A DNA stretch of 29,986 nucleotides from CAMLQK01 sp964654135 (GCA_964654135.1 CAZZHV010000012.1:1-29986), one strand, 5' to 3'; positions 1-8,074 are shown, counted from the stretch's first letter. Numbers and translations: made by a program. Notes: generated from the sequence alone by a model not told the origin.

Positions 1-24
1 TGCTTTCGTTGCACCTAATTTTGG

Positions 25-30
25 CTATAA
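25..30 (+). promoter_or_regulatory. -10 hexamer of the MetE-like gene
   Basis: A consensus TATAAT lies 28 nt before the ATG at 59. A GGGGGTG purine run just before the ATG can act as ribosome binding site, so this gene has a conventional leader, unlike several neighbours. No clear -35 is visible this close to the window edge. Confidence 0.5.
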
Positions 31-58
31 TTAAGAGCAACGTAAAACAGGGGGTGTT

Positions 59-1120
59 ATGAGCGAACTTGACCGTACGGTGAAATTTATTGGCAGTTAT
101 CCGGCAGAAACTGGCGAAGAAGCAATGCGAGCCCAAATTGAATACGGCGGGCACAACGTATTAGAAGTAAGCGATGGCGAAACGGGCGATCGACAAAACT
201 GGATCGTAGACCACATAAGCTCATACGAAAATAATGATGCGTTTGTCGTTGCAAAACCGGGTGGGTGGTCGAACTACGAAGATTGTCCGGAATTTGATGT
301 CGCACCTAGGCACACGCTTACACCAGACGATTTCCAGCTGCAGTACCACGCCAATGCAGTAAGCGCTTGGCCAACTCTGGCACACCTGCGCGAAGCCTAC
401 GATCGGCCAGATTTAAAGCTGCAAGTTGGCATCCCGCACTCTTTAGACATGTCATTATTTACGTTCGGATTGGCTCGCGGGCTCGACCCGGAGTTATCGG
501 ACAAGTATGCGCAAGCAACGGCAGAGCAAATTGAGCGCATCCGCGACGAACCCTTTGGCGATGACGTTGTTTTTCAAATTGAAACACCGGCGAGCATGAG
601 CATGGCGCTCTTTCCGCAAGACCAGCTGCCGAGTAATCTCCATGCCGATATGCTTGGCGTAAGCATTGGCGACTTGGCAAACCGCGCGCCTGAAGCGTCG
701 CATTTTGGCGTCCATTTGTGTATGGGAGACCTCGGCAATGAGTCGCGCGGACAGTTGCCCAACCGCGCTGCATCTGTTGCTCTAATGAATGCTATTAGCA
801 GGCAGGTCACATGGCATGGCAAGCAGCACCTTGATTACATTCACGAACCAATTGCCGCTGGCAAAAATCCACCCATATTGGACCAGCAAGCTTATCGTGA
901 GCTGCGTGACCTACGTTTGCCCCAGGGAACACGGTACATTGCCGGGATGGTGCACGAAGACCAGACGTTTGAGCAGCAAAAACAAGTGCTCGCCTGGATA
1001 GAAGGTGAGTTACCTGATGGCCAGGCATTGGGCCTAGCTGCAGCGTGTGGCCTTGGACGACGCAGCCAGCAAATGGCGGCATTCATTGCCAAACGCATGA
1101 CCGCCTTGGCGCGCAGCTAA
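59..1120 (+). CDS. MetE-like (UROD/MetE superfamily) zinc methyltransferase domain protein
   Basis: This 353-residue cytoplasmic protein resembles the C-terminal catalytic barrel of cobalamin-independent methionine synthase, without the N-terminal half of full MetE. The likely zinc ligands are visible in family order: His219 and Cys221 in HLCMGDLG, Glu263 in YIHEP, and Cys330 in ACGLGRRS. Earlier barrel strands are recognisable as LQVGIPHSLD (about 121-130) and VVFQIETPASM (about 170-180). Family knowledge says such proteins move a methyl group onto a thiol. Stand-alone versions exist whose donor and acceptor are unknown, so methionine synthesis should not be assumed. The start is supported by the GGGGGTG run before ATG 59. 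It converges with the Nudix gene downstream. Confidence 0.7.
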   Translation: MSELDRTVKFIGSYPAETGEEAMRAQIEYGGHNVLEVSDGETGDRQNWIVDHISSYENNDAFVVAKPGGWSNYEDCPEFDVAPRHTLTPDDFQLQYHANAVSAWPTLAHLREAYDRPDLKLQVGIPHSLDMSLFTFGLARGLDPELSDKYAQATAEQIERIRDEPFGDDVVFQIETPASMSMALFPQDQLPSNLHADMLGVSIGDLANRAPEASHFGVHLCMGDLGNESRGQLPNRAASVALMNAISRQVTWHGKQHLDYIHEPIAAGKNPPILDQQAYRELRDLRLPQGTRYIAGMVHEDQTFEQQKQVLAWIEGELPDGQALGLAAACGLGRRSQQMAAFIAKRMTALARS

Positions 1121-1137
1121 AAGCCAAGCGCAAAAAA

Positions 1138-1632
1138 TTATTCCGAGAATATATCCAAAAATACGCCCATTAAAGGCACGTAGTTTTCGGGGTGCGCCTG
1201 AAAGTCTGTTTTTAAAGCAGTCTTTTCGACCCATGCTACTTGTTCTACTTCATCTGTTTGCAGGGTAAGCTGTGACAATTCGACATTGTGCTGCAAGAAA
1301 AATAGGCCCATAAACATGCCACGCGGCGGTCGCTGGTAAATTTTAGTTTGCCAGCTTGGGCTCACCTGAGTAAGTCCAAGCTCTTCTTCGAGCTCCCGAA
1401 TTACACCTTCTTCATACGTTTCACCCTCATCGACACAGCACGTAACAGCTGGACCCCACGCGCCCGGGTGCGTTGATTTGTTAAGTGCTCGTTGCGCAAG
1501 CAATACTTCGCCCTGTGTATTCTCGATCCACAAGCCGGCACCTCTAAAAATGTCGTCCATATCGTGCACGTCGGCCGGGTCTTTGTGCCCGATTATTTCA
1601 TCAGCTTCGTTAACAATAATTCTTCGCATCAA
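1138..1632 (-). CDS. Nudix hydrolase, IPP-isomerase-like subgroup
   Basis: This 164-residue protein carries a Nudix box: Glu71, then the RELEEELGL helix at about residues 79-87 that coordinates the metal. The box glycine is replaced by cysteine in the VTCCVDEGE segment. The double cysteine recalls the TCC motif of isopentenyl-diphosphate isomerase and YfcD-type Nudix proteins. Hydrolysis of a nucleoside or isoprenoid diphosphate is therefore plausible, but the substrate cannot be assigned. Translation could start at TTG 1632 or, more conventionally, ATG 1629, both preceded by GAGGAA. It is convergent with the MetE-like gene and diverges from the alpha/beta hydrolase. Confidence 0.8.
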   Translation of the reverse strand: MMRRIIVNEADEIIGHKDPADVHDMDDIFRGAGLWIENTQGEVLLAQRALNKSTHPGAWGPAVTCCVDEGETYEEGVIRELEEELGLTQVSPSWQTKIYQRPPRGMFMGLFFLQHNVELSQLTLQTDEVEQVAWVEKTALKTDFQAHPENYVPLMGVFLDIFSE

Positions 1633-1670
1633 AAAAGTTCCTCATGCAAACGAGTATAGCAAATAAAAGC

Positions 1671-1679
1671 TGGTACACT
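1671..1679 (+). promoter_or_regulatory. Extended -10 promoter of the alpha/beta hydrolase (leaderless type)
   Basis: TGG-TACACT ends 6 nt before ATG 1686, so transcription should begin at or next to the start codon. There is no Shine-Dalgarno sequence in the gap. Confidence 0.5.
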
Positions 1680-1685
1680 TGGGTT

Positions 1686-2390
1686 ATGAATCACGACAAA
1701 AATCCGCATCCGACAGCTATTATCTATATCAGTGGCGCAGGACTTGCCACGTCCATTTGGGACACTGTACAAGCAAAACTCACATTACCCAGTATTACAA
1801 TAACGCACGAACGAGGTGAGTCTGTAACGCTTGCTAGCGTTGTTCAGGAAGCTTTGAGCCAAATACAAAAAGTAGATGCAGAACGCTACATTATCGTGGC
1901 ACACTCTTTGGGTGGTGTTATTGCTGTTGAGTTAGCTCGCCAACTCCAGGATAAGCTTTCGGGTTTTGTAGCGGTCAGTGCTACCATTCCGGCACCTGGA
2001 AAATCTTTTGTCGACACACTGCCGTTCCCGCAGAAATTTATTATGCCAATCATATTGAAGCTAGCAGGCACCAAGCCACCGGCTTCGGCAATTCGTAGCG
2101 GTCTCTGTAATGACCTTACTAGCGCTCAGACCGAATCGATCGTGGAAGCGTTTGTTCCGGAGCCACGAAGTCTGTACGTTAGCAAGACGTCGTTGGAGCA
2201 GCTGCCAGCCACTCAGTACCTCTATATTCGTACACTTCAGGACAAAGAGCTCTCAGTTGAGCTACAAAATAAAATGGCTCGCCAACTGCCAAATGCAGAA
2301 GTCATCGACATTGCTGCCGGTCATTTAGCTATGGTTAGCCATCCAGATGAAGTCGCAGAAGCGATTAATAACTTCGCGGCCAATTTGTAG
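1686..2390 (+). CDS. Alpha/beta hydrolase
   Basis: This 234-residue cytoplasmic hydrolase has the nucleophile elbow AHSLGG with Ser as nucleophile, an early ISGAGL loop suited to the oxyanion hole, an Asp in the RTLQDKELS stretch, and the late catalytic His in AAGHLAMVSHP. These give a complete Ser-Asp-His triad. It belongs to the broad esterase/lipase-like group and the substrate is unknown. An open frame extends upstream to 1644, but the extension overlaps the promoter region and is not protein-like. ATG 1686, 6 nt after an extended -10, is the better start. No signal peptide is seen. Confidence 0.75.
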   Translation: MNHDKNPHPTAIIYISGAGLATSIWDTVQAKLTLPSITITHERGESVTLASVVQEALSQIQKVDAERYIIVAHSLGGVIAVELARQLQDKLSGFVAVSATIPAPGKSFVDTLPFPQKFIMPIILKLAGTKPPASAIRSGLCNDLTSAQTESIVEAFVPEPRSLYVSKTSLEQLPATQYLYIRTLQDKELSVELQNKMARQLPNAEVIDIAAGHLAMVSHPDEVAEAINNFAANL

Positions 2391-2461
2391 CACTATTTTC
2401 GACGCTATTCATACCATGTACCTCAGATGTGCGGCACTGGCCTACGGCTAGATACTGTTCT

Positions 2462-2851
2462 CTAACGCTTCTTCCAAGCTCCTGCCAAAAGTGACGAAAC
2501 TATAAGCAACAGCGTTAGTCCACCATCAAAAATAATGAGATCAGTCGCACCCTTTATATCTGCGTTGCCCATAAGCACAAGGCCGGTAATACTCAATGCG
2601 AATTTGTTGAGAATAACAACCGCCCACAGTGATCTGTTGGACTCAGGCCGGCGAGCAAGTATGCCGAATAGAGCTGCAAACGTAAAGAGACCAATTACAC
2701 GCCAAAGTTCCACAACTACAGTGTCGTCAGAAGCTGAGGTAGCGTTAGTAATTGCCCCTATACCTGCAAGTAGTGCTGATACGGCAGCAAGGCACATAAG
2801 AATTTGGGCTATACGAACATTTTTATTGGTGGGGAGGTTTTTTGTAGTCAT
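2462..2851 (-). CDS. Small four-helix integral membrane protein, function unknown
   Basis: The 129-residue protein has a short charged N-terminus followed by four hydrophobic segments at about residues 13-34, 48-66, 74-94 and 101-124, and it ends in basic residues. No catalytic or transporter motif is visible. It is transcribed alone from a promoter whose -10 (TATACT, 2858-2863 on the minus strand) ends 6 nt before the ATG, so it is probably leaderless. I do not recognise the family. Confidence 0.65.
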   Translation of the reverse strand: MTTKNLPTNKNVRIAQILMCLAAVSALLAGIGAITNATSASDDTVVVELWRVIGLFTFAALFGILARRPESNRSLWAVVILNKFALSITGLVLMGNADIKGATDLIIFDGGLTLLLIVSSLLAGAWKKR

Positions 2852-2857
2852 GAGCCA

Positions 2858-2863
2858 AGTATA
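2858..2863 (-). promoter_or_regulatory. -10 hexamer of the membrane protein gene (leaderless type)
   Basis: TATACT on the minus strand ends 6 nt before ATG 2851 and leaves no room for a ribosome binding site. Confidence 0.5.
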
Positions 2864-2889
2864 ACAGCGTGTCTCAGGAAAATCACAGT

Positions 2890-3864
2890 TTAATTCGAGA
2901 TTCGCTGCAAGCCCAGGTCGGCAATAGACAAGATCATGTCTTCGTAGGTAATGTCTTCGTTTATGGCAAAACAGCGTGACAAATAACCGTGGTCCGAGAG
3001 ACCAGGCATAAGGTTTGCCTCAATAAAGCTGGGCGCACCCATGGCGTCGAGTCGCATATCAATTCGGCCGTAATCACGTGAGCCGAGGGCTTCGAACACT
3101 CCGATAGCCAACACGTTGAGCTTATCTTTGAGATCAACGTCGGTAACAGCCAAGACTCGTTCTGTGTCGGCATTTTTTACCGCTTCACTCAAAAAACTAT
3201 TGCCCTTGGTATCTGTAGGACTTGTTATTTCTATTGGCATTGCGAGCAGGGAACCTGAGTTCTGCTTTATAACAGCAACACTAAACTCGCGGCCAGACAA
3301 ATATTCTTCGATAAGAGCATCAGAGCTGCAGTCGTCGTGGATTGCGGTTATTTTTGCCTCTAGCTCGGGCTGGGAGTAAACCACCGACATTTCGTCGATA
3401 CCTTTGCTGTCACCACGATTAGTAGGCTTTACAAACAATGGAAATTCCAAATTGTGCGCAAAAACGGGCTGCTTAATGCTGGATATAAAATATGCCGAAC
3501 TTTGCAGCGCTGCGTCCATAACTTTTTGCTTGGCAATTGGCTTGTCAAACTCAACGGCAAGCGCCTCGGTATCTGAGCCCGTGTAGGTAATACCGTGCTG
3601 TTCGAGGTAGTCAGAAAGCCACACCTTTGGACTGTCGTCATAGCCTTTGGCAGGGTCCAAAAGGACGAGCTTCATGCCCAATATAACGAGGTCTGGTTTT
3701 TTGGCTACTAGTGTTTCGAGGCCAGCCATGTCGTCGACAATAGTGTAGTCAACTTTGGTGTATTTTTTGCTCAATACTGCGCTTATTGCTTCACGTGCGT
3801 CCGGTGCCATAGCGTTCAATCGAGGATTGCTTGAACCAACGATCTCAATGTATTTATCAATCAT
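2890..3864 (-). CDS. D-Ala-D-Ala-ligase-like ATP-grasp enzyme
   Basis: This is a 324-residue ATP-grasp protein of roughly D-alanine-D-alanine ligase length. The central ATP-binding part contains FPLFVKPTNRGDSKG, the ALIEEYLSGREFSVAVI segment, and the late metal/phosphate block with YGRIDMRL followed by FIEANLMPGL. The classical N-terminal peptidoglycan-ligase signature is not obvious, so the exact amino-acid substrates are uncertain. The open frame runs up to 4074, but residues before Met at 3864 do not resemble protein and overlap a likely promoter, so 3864 is taken as start. No good ribosome binding site precedes it. It follows the P450 gene on the same strand after about 230 nt. Confidence 0.7.
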   Translation of the reverse strand: MIDKYIEIVGSSNPRLNAMAPDAREAISAVLSKKYTKVDYTIVDDMAGLETLVAKKPDLVILGMKLVLLDPAKGYDDSPKVWLSDYLEQHGITYTGSDTEALAVEFDKPIAKQKVMDAALQSSAYFISSIKQPVFAHNLEFPLFVKPTNRGDSKGIDEMSVVYSQPELEAKITAIHDDCSSDALIEEYLSGREFSVAVIKQNSGSLLAMPIEITSPTDTKGNSFLSEAVKNADTERVLAVTDVDLKDKLNVLAIGVFEALGSRDYGRIDMRLDAMGAPSFIEANLMPGLSDHGYLSRCFAINEDITYEDMILSIADLGLQRISN

Positions 3865-4092
3865 AAGAAGTTTTTCTTTCTCAGCAAAAGCTGTGTTGCG
3901 GGACACTTCCAAGAGGAACGCAGGCAGTGTAAAAGTACTACGAAAGTTACTGTATTGCCGCGGTTTGTCCAAGTAAATAGGTTGTCTTTTTATTTTGATA
4001 CAAGGGCTGATGCACCTTGAGTTGGCATGCAAAAGAGAAATGTATATAACACAATTATATCCTAAATTTATCAATATAGCAAACCGGGCAAC
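3865..4092 (-). promoter_or_regulatory. Leader and promoter region between the P450 and ATP-grasp genes
   Basis: This AT-rich stretch contains a minus-strand TATAAT near 4057-4062, which would give the ATP-grasp gene its own long-leader transcript. I see no hairpin terminator behind the P450 gene, so readthrough from it is also possible. Confidence 0.35.
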
Positions 4093-5367
4093 CTATATGA
4101 CAGACACGGGCAACGATCGAATGGTGCGAAACAAATTGTCTGGGTCGTATGTTATTGGCCAATCGGGGCTTTCTTCGACTGTTAATGTTGGCAATGTTGT
4201 TCGAAGAGCAACCAATGCTGTGGTGATTTCCATCATCGCCAGCTCTTGGCCCATGCATAGGTGACGCCCAATGCCAAAACTTAGGGGCTTGGGCATATTT
4301 GGCCGGCTTAGACTAACCGTATGAGGGTCAGCAAACATCGGATCGCGATTAGCTGCACCTAACAGGTTAATAATCTGGTGTCCCGCAGGAATAATTGAGC
4401 CATCAGCTAGCTTAACACTCTTTTCGGCATAACGTTTCCAGCCTATGAGACCAGTTTCGAGCCGGACAAGTTCCGGAGCTAGCTTTTGAGCATATCCCGG
4501 GCTTTCGAGACGTTCCCAGTGTGTACGGCCCGCGGGCGTGGACAAGTAACGTAAGCTATTCTGCACGGTGCCATATGTTGTTGCGTAACCGGCAGCGATC
4601 ATATTCATCGAGGTCGATGTAGCCAGCTTTAGCGACAAACCGTGTTCTTTAGAGGCAAGCAAGCTCGCCAGATCGTCTTGCGGATATGTCTGACGAGCCT
4701 TTACGAGTCCACGACAAGCCATAGCTAAGCTCGCTAAGCCATCAATAGCCCACCCTTGTTCGGATCGATCCAGGCGCCGGCCCAACAGGGAAGTTTGAGC
4801 ATCGCTCCATTGCTGTATAAGTTCTTGTTCGGATCGACTAAACCCGAGTATTTCACCAATAACACGCGAAGCAAGGGGTCGGATGTAATCGCGGCTAAAA
4901 TCTGCGATGCCGCTGCCATGCAAAGTACGCGCCAACTCATCGGTTACGGTCTCGACTTGCGCAGTAACAAGTTCGCCGTAGTTATCTGCAAAATGCCTTC
5001 GGTTAAGTGAATAGGGGCTGTCTCTGTCATAAACCGCGGCCGTAACTTTGGCGTGTGCGTCGTCGGGCGCGTTCGCCGTTGCGCGTGCCGTAGAAAACAA
5101 GAGACGACCGAGGCCGGCATACGTACGAGGATTTGTCGCCAAGGCCAGCTTTGTATCGAGCGTATCAAGTGTGTTTCTGTTACTGACAGCTGGATCGCGG
5201 CCGCTAAGGATACGGCTAACGTCTACGTGGCGCCACGTTACAAAAGCATCCGTTTCTTCGTCATAAAAAGTGCTCTGTGACGAGTCATGTAGTTCCTGGT
5301 AAAAATCGCTGAGCACTTCGGGATCGTGCGCGCCTTCGTCTGTAAAAGGCAGCCTATCGATAGTCAT
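4093..5367 (-). CDS. Cytochrome P450
   Basis: This is a soluble bacterial-type P450 of 424 residues. The heme-thiolate signature SFGIGRHLCMG is present, with the cysteine ligand at about residue 371. The K-helix ExxR is ELVR at about 299-302. The I-helix oxygen-activation motif reads AGYATT at about 259-264, keeping the Thr but with Ala where the usual acidic residue sits. No redox partner gene or heme biosynthesis gene is seen in the window. ATG 5367 is preferred over GTG 5373 because GAGAGG is well spaced from the ATG. A minus-strand TATAGT at 5396-5401 is a candidate -10. P450s are not expected in highly reduced CPR-like genomes, so substrate and electron supply are open questions. Confidence 0.85.
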   Translation of the reverse strand: MTIDRLPFTDEGAHDPEVLSDFYQELHDSSQSTFYDEETDAFVTWRHVDVSRILSGRDPAVSNRNTLDTLDTKLALATNPRTYAGLGRLLFSTARATANAPDDAHAKVTAAVYDRDSPYSLNRRHFADNYGELVTAQVETVTDELARTLHGSGIADFSRDYIRPLASRVIGEILGFSRSEQELIQQWSDAQTSLLGRRLDRSEQGWAIDGLASLAMACRGLVKARQTYPQDDLASLLASKEHGLSLKLATSTSMNMIAAGYATTYGTVQNSLRYLSTPAGRTHWERLESPGYAQKLAPELVRLETGLIGWKRYAEKSVKLADGSIIPAGHQIINLLGAANRDPMFADPHTVSLSRPNMPKPLSFGIGRHLCMGQELAMMEITTALVALRTTLPTLTVEESPDWPITYDPDNLFRTIRSLPVSVI

Positions 5368-5403
5368 GGACACCTCTCATTATTATGTAGCTCTTACTAT
5401 ATA

Positions 5404-5420
5404 CTTAATTTTTTATTAAG
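5404..5420. promoter_or_regulatory. Perfect inverted repeat between the P450 and DUF305-like genes
   Basis: CTTAAT, a five-T spacer, then ATTAAG. It sits just upstream of the likely P450 -10 in the divergent intergenic region and could be an operator. AT-rich palindromes also arise by chance. Confidence 0.25.
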
Positions 5421-5528
5421 CGTAAGCACTGTTTTTGTGTGGTTTTCGTCACACATAACGTAAGAAATTTAATAGAAGCTTAAAATACATGTATATACAC
5501 TTGTACTTGCTAACACAAGGAGTAGCAG

Positions 5529-6200
5529 ATGAAAAAAATCGTATCAGCAGCAGTCACCGTAGCATCGGTGGTTGCACTTACAGCTGGTGGTACCGCCGTG
5601 GTATCAGCACACGGCGACAATGGCAATTGGAATAATCATGGTGGTTGGGGGCGTCACCACGACGATAGACGATTCTCCGATATTCGCATCGTCGATTACG
5701 CAATCAAGCACACGCAAACTGCGATCGATCTCTCAAATGTAGCAGCAGAGAAGGCTACAAATGCAGAGCTTAAGACCTTTGCACAAACCTCGGTTACCAA
5801 CGAGACGCAGCGCGAAAACGACCTCAAGGCGCTTCGTCAGCAGCTCGTTGACAACAAGCAAGATGACAGCAACGACGAGAACAAGAACCAGGATGTAAGC
5901 TCACTCTACAAAATGGATGAGAGCCACAAGAGTGGCGACAACAAGATGGGCTACAACTGGGGCTTAATGTCAGCCGACGATTTGTCTAAGTCTGCTAACC
6001 TCGACCAAGACTACATTGATGTCATGATCAAGCACCACACCTTTACGCTTGTAGCAGGTGACAAGATTATCGACAAAGTTGACAATGCAGACCTCAAAAA
6101 ACTCGTCCGTGACGCTATGAACGATCACGGTACGGAGATTGGTCAGCTCAGCACTTGGCGTGCAACTCTGTTCCCAGAGGACGTCGACAGCAACGTTTAA
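5529..6200 (+). CDS. Secreted DUF305/DUF4142-like protein with histidine-rich N-terminus
   Basis: This is a 223-residue exported protein. It has a signal peptide at residues 1-27 (basic start, hydrophobic core, VVSA cleavage-type end), then a His/Gly/Asn/Trp-rich stretch (28-47), then a helical domain. The domain looks internally duplicated: a segment around 53-105 (VDYAIKHTQTAIDLSNVA) resembles one around 160-212 (YIDVMIKHHTFTLVAGDKI). This is the two-half arrangement of DUF305-like four-helix proteins, whose conserved His pairs may bind metal. AAGGAG six nt before the ATG fixes the start. A strong hairpin terminator follows. Binding of copper or another metal is a family-based guess. Confidence 0.7.
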   Translation: MKKIVSAAVTVASVVALTAGGTAVVSAHGDNGNWNNHGGWGRHHDDRRFSDIRIVDYAIKHTQTAIDLSNVAAEKATNAELKTFAQTSVTNETQRENDLKALRQQLVDNKQDDSNDENKNQDVSSLYKMDESHKSGDNKMGYNWGLMSADDLSKSANLDQDYIDVMIKHHTFTLVAGDKIIDKVDNADLKKLVRDAMNDHGTEIGQLSTWRATLFPEDVDSNV

Positions 6201-6220
6201 AATACACCGCGCACAAACAC

Positions 6221-6252
6221 AAAAGGATGGCTCCTAGCGAGTCATCCTTTTT
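6221..6252 (+). terminator. Intrinsic terminator of the DUF305-like gene
   Basis: AAAAGGATG pairs with CATCCTTTT, with further CTC/GAG pairing in the loop, followed by more T residues. Confidence 0.8.
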
Positions 6253-6263
6253 ATTGAATGATA

Positions 6264-6269
6264 TATACT
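6264..6269 (+). promoter_or_regulatory. -10 hexamer, leaderless type
   Basis: TATACT ends 10 nt before ATG 6280, directly after the preceding terminator. No Shine-Dalgarno sequence is visible. Confidence 0.4.
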
Positions 6270-6279
6270 ATTCCATATC

Positions 6280-6924
6280 ATGTTATCAGCAAAACAGCGA
6301 ACTGCGATTGAACAAGGCATTAGCAGAGGCTCGATACTTGTTCACGGCAGCAAACAACACGGTATCGAGGTAATTAAGCCCTTCAGTCAGTCAACTCTAG
6401 CACTTGATGCTGACCACAGCAAAGTTACACAAAGACCGCAAATATACGCTACCGAGAATATTGATGTGGCGACTTTTTGTGCTACTACCTGGAGTCGAGA
6501 CGGCTGGTCGGGCTGGTATTCTTATGCAGTTGAACCCGCCCCAGGCTATGCAAGACCGCAGATAATCTATGAATTTTTTGCTGGGCCGTATGTGCTTCGA
6601 GAAGCCTGTTTTACCGTAGGTTCTCTGTACGTCGTTAATCGCGATAGATTCAAGTCCAGCCAAGGCATACCAGGCGAATTTACCTCTATTGACGAGGTTC
6701 CAGTTGAGGAAGAGTATTCGGTAGATTTTGATGACATACAACAATATGTGTACCGTGCCATTCACATGTCATATAACCGAGAACGTGCTCTCCGAGATAC
6801 ACGAGAGGCACTACCACTTAACGTAGATAGACTACTGGCATTGAATCCAGCCAATGACCCGCGAAACACAATGCTCATGGACCAGGCGGACAACTGGTAT
6901 GAGCATCATCAATCTCTTAATTAG
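6280..6924 (+). CDS. Uncharacterised protein, possibly ADP-ribosyltransferase-like fold
   Basis: This is a 214-residue soluble protein with no signal peptide. The N-terminal part reads ILVHGSKQHGIEVIKP (about 18-33), then PQIYATENIDVATFCATT (about 53-70). A His-Gly-Ser strand followed by a YAT/FAT strand and an Ala-rich helix is reminiscent of ADP-ribosyltransferase-like or RES-like folds, but a catalytic triad is not demonstrable. The C-terminal part is acidic and then helical. The gene stands alone between a terminator and a hairpin. I do not recognise the family with confidence. Confidence 0.5.
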   Translation: MLSAKQRTAIEQGISRGSILVHGSKQHGIEVIKPFSQSTLALDADHSKVTQRPQIYATENIDVATFCATTWSRDGWSGWYSYAVEPAPGYARPQIIYEFFAGPYVLREACFTVGSLYVVNRDRFKSSQGIPGEFTSIDEVPVEEEYSVDFDDIQQYVYRAIHMSYNRERALRDTREALPLNVDRLLALNPANDPRNTMLMDQADNWYEHHQSLN

Positions 6925-6971
6925 CACACATTCTAATTCTGTGCGACATATCTATTTATACGTATTTAGAC

Positions 6972-6992
6972 CCACTTTACAGAGTAAAGTGG
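6972..6992 (+). terminator. Perfect 9-bp hairpin after the uncharacterised gene
   Basis: CCACTTTAC-AGA-GTAAAGTGG lies 48 nt after the stop. There is no T-tract, so it may be a weak terminator or mRNA-stabilising hairpin. The rest of 6925-7185 shows no convincing gene. Confidence 0.4.
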
Positions 6993-7185
6993 TGCGATAT
7001 TTACAACAATAATCTCTATGAAAATTGAACAAAATCGTGCCCTACAAGCTACCTGTTATGTTCGCGCTATGCTCGCAAGGCGTTCGCTTACTACAGCTGG
7101 CTTTCAGTAAAAAACAAGACTATCCGCATGCGCATAACGTGCGTAGCATAAGCGATGTGTTACTAGCAAAATAATAAGGAGCATT

Positions 7186-8004
7186 ATGAAAATGAATTTT
7201 TCTCGTGTGCGACGCATTTTAAGCGCCAGCACCTTTGCATTCGTTGTAGCCGCAACTTCTGCTGCATCAGTATCAGCTGCGCCTATCAGCAAACAGAATC
7301 CACCAACCAGCCCTGTCTCTGGAGTCCAGAGCAAGCCTCCTGTAGAGCCAGGTAAGCACGACGCTAAATTGACCGAAAAGCTCGGCCCAACTAATGAAGT
7401 AAGCCGCAACACTAATACACTTAGTAGCCAATCTTCAGTAATGCAGCCGATGGTCGGCAACGTAAGTACGCTCGACTTCTCGACTTTCTACAACTACTGT
7501 TACAAGAACCTCGTGTACACAACAATTAAGAACAACACGAGCTCTACACGGTACGCTCACTTGTACCTCTACAACGGCTCTGGCGCACCTACGCGTGACC
7601 TATACGTAACTGTTGGCGCTAACTCAACGGTATACCCTGCGTTCTACGGCGTTGAAGGAGCATACCAGGTTTACATGTACACCTGGAACGGCTCAAGCTA
7701 CGCTTATGACGAATACAAGACAGGCACTAACACCTGTAACGTATCTGTTACTCGTACGTACAACACAGGCGGCTGGGTTCAATTAAAGATCCAGAACCTC
7801 GGTACAGCTTACGCGTCACAAGTTTCAACAGAATTGGCTCCATACCCAGGAAGTGGCACATACACTGGCACACAGTATGACTACCCAACAGCAGGTGGGG
7901 CAGCAATTTACCGCTGGTTCCAAGTAGGTACACAGCCTTACGGCATCGTATCAACGACAGCCTACAGTCATCTGTACCCAGCACTGTTTTACGGTGACCT
8001 ATAA
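7186..8004 (+). CDS. Secreted aromatic-rich protein, function unknown
   Basis: This is a 272-residue exported protein. It has a signal peptide at about residues 1-35 (Arg-rich start, hydrophobic core, ASVSAAP end), a Pro/Lys-rich low-complexity linker to about 80, then a Tyr/Thr/Gly/Ser-rich domain with beta-strand character. Two cysteines remain in the mature part (NYCYKN and NTCNVS) and could form a disulfide. No enzyme motif is seen. AAGGAG before ATG 7186 supports the start. The composition suggests a surface or extracellular binding protein, which would suit a host-attached lifestyle, but this is inference. Confidence 0.65.
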   Translation: MKMNFSRVRRILSASTFAFVVAATSAASVSAAPISKQNPPTSPVSGVQSKPPVEPGKHDAKLTEKLGPTNEVSRNTNTLSSQSSVMQPMVGNVSTLDFSTFYNYCYKNLVYTTIKNNTSSTRYAHLYLYNGSGAPTRDLYVTVGANSTVYPAFYGVEGAYQVYMYTWNGSSYAYDEYKTGTNTCNVSVTRTYNTGGWVQLKIQNLGTAYASQVSTELAPYPGSGTYTGTQYDYPTAGGAAIYRWFQVGTQPYGIVSTTAYSHLYPALFYGDL

Positions 8005-8044
8005 GCTAAATTAAGTACCCTTTGCTAGAACACAAAGAGCTAGC

Positions 8045-8074
8045 GCAGCCTCCGGCAAAATGCCGAGGCTGCCT
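8045..8074 (+). terminator. Hairpin after the secreted protein gene
   Basis: GCAGCCTC-CGGC-AAAAT-GCCG-AGGCTGC forms a long stem with one bulge, followed by CTTCTC rather than a clean T-tract. Confidence 0.55.

Noticed and set aside
3865..4074. Longer start for the ATP-grasp protein
   Set aside because: The extra 70 residues do not resemble the family, begin with TTG and cover a TATAAT promoter.
7018..7110. A 30-codon frame beginning MKIEQNRALQ
   Set aside because: It has no ribosome binding site or clear promoter and no recognisable features. It is too short to support.
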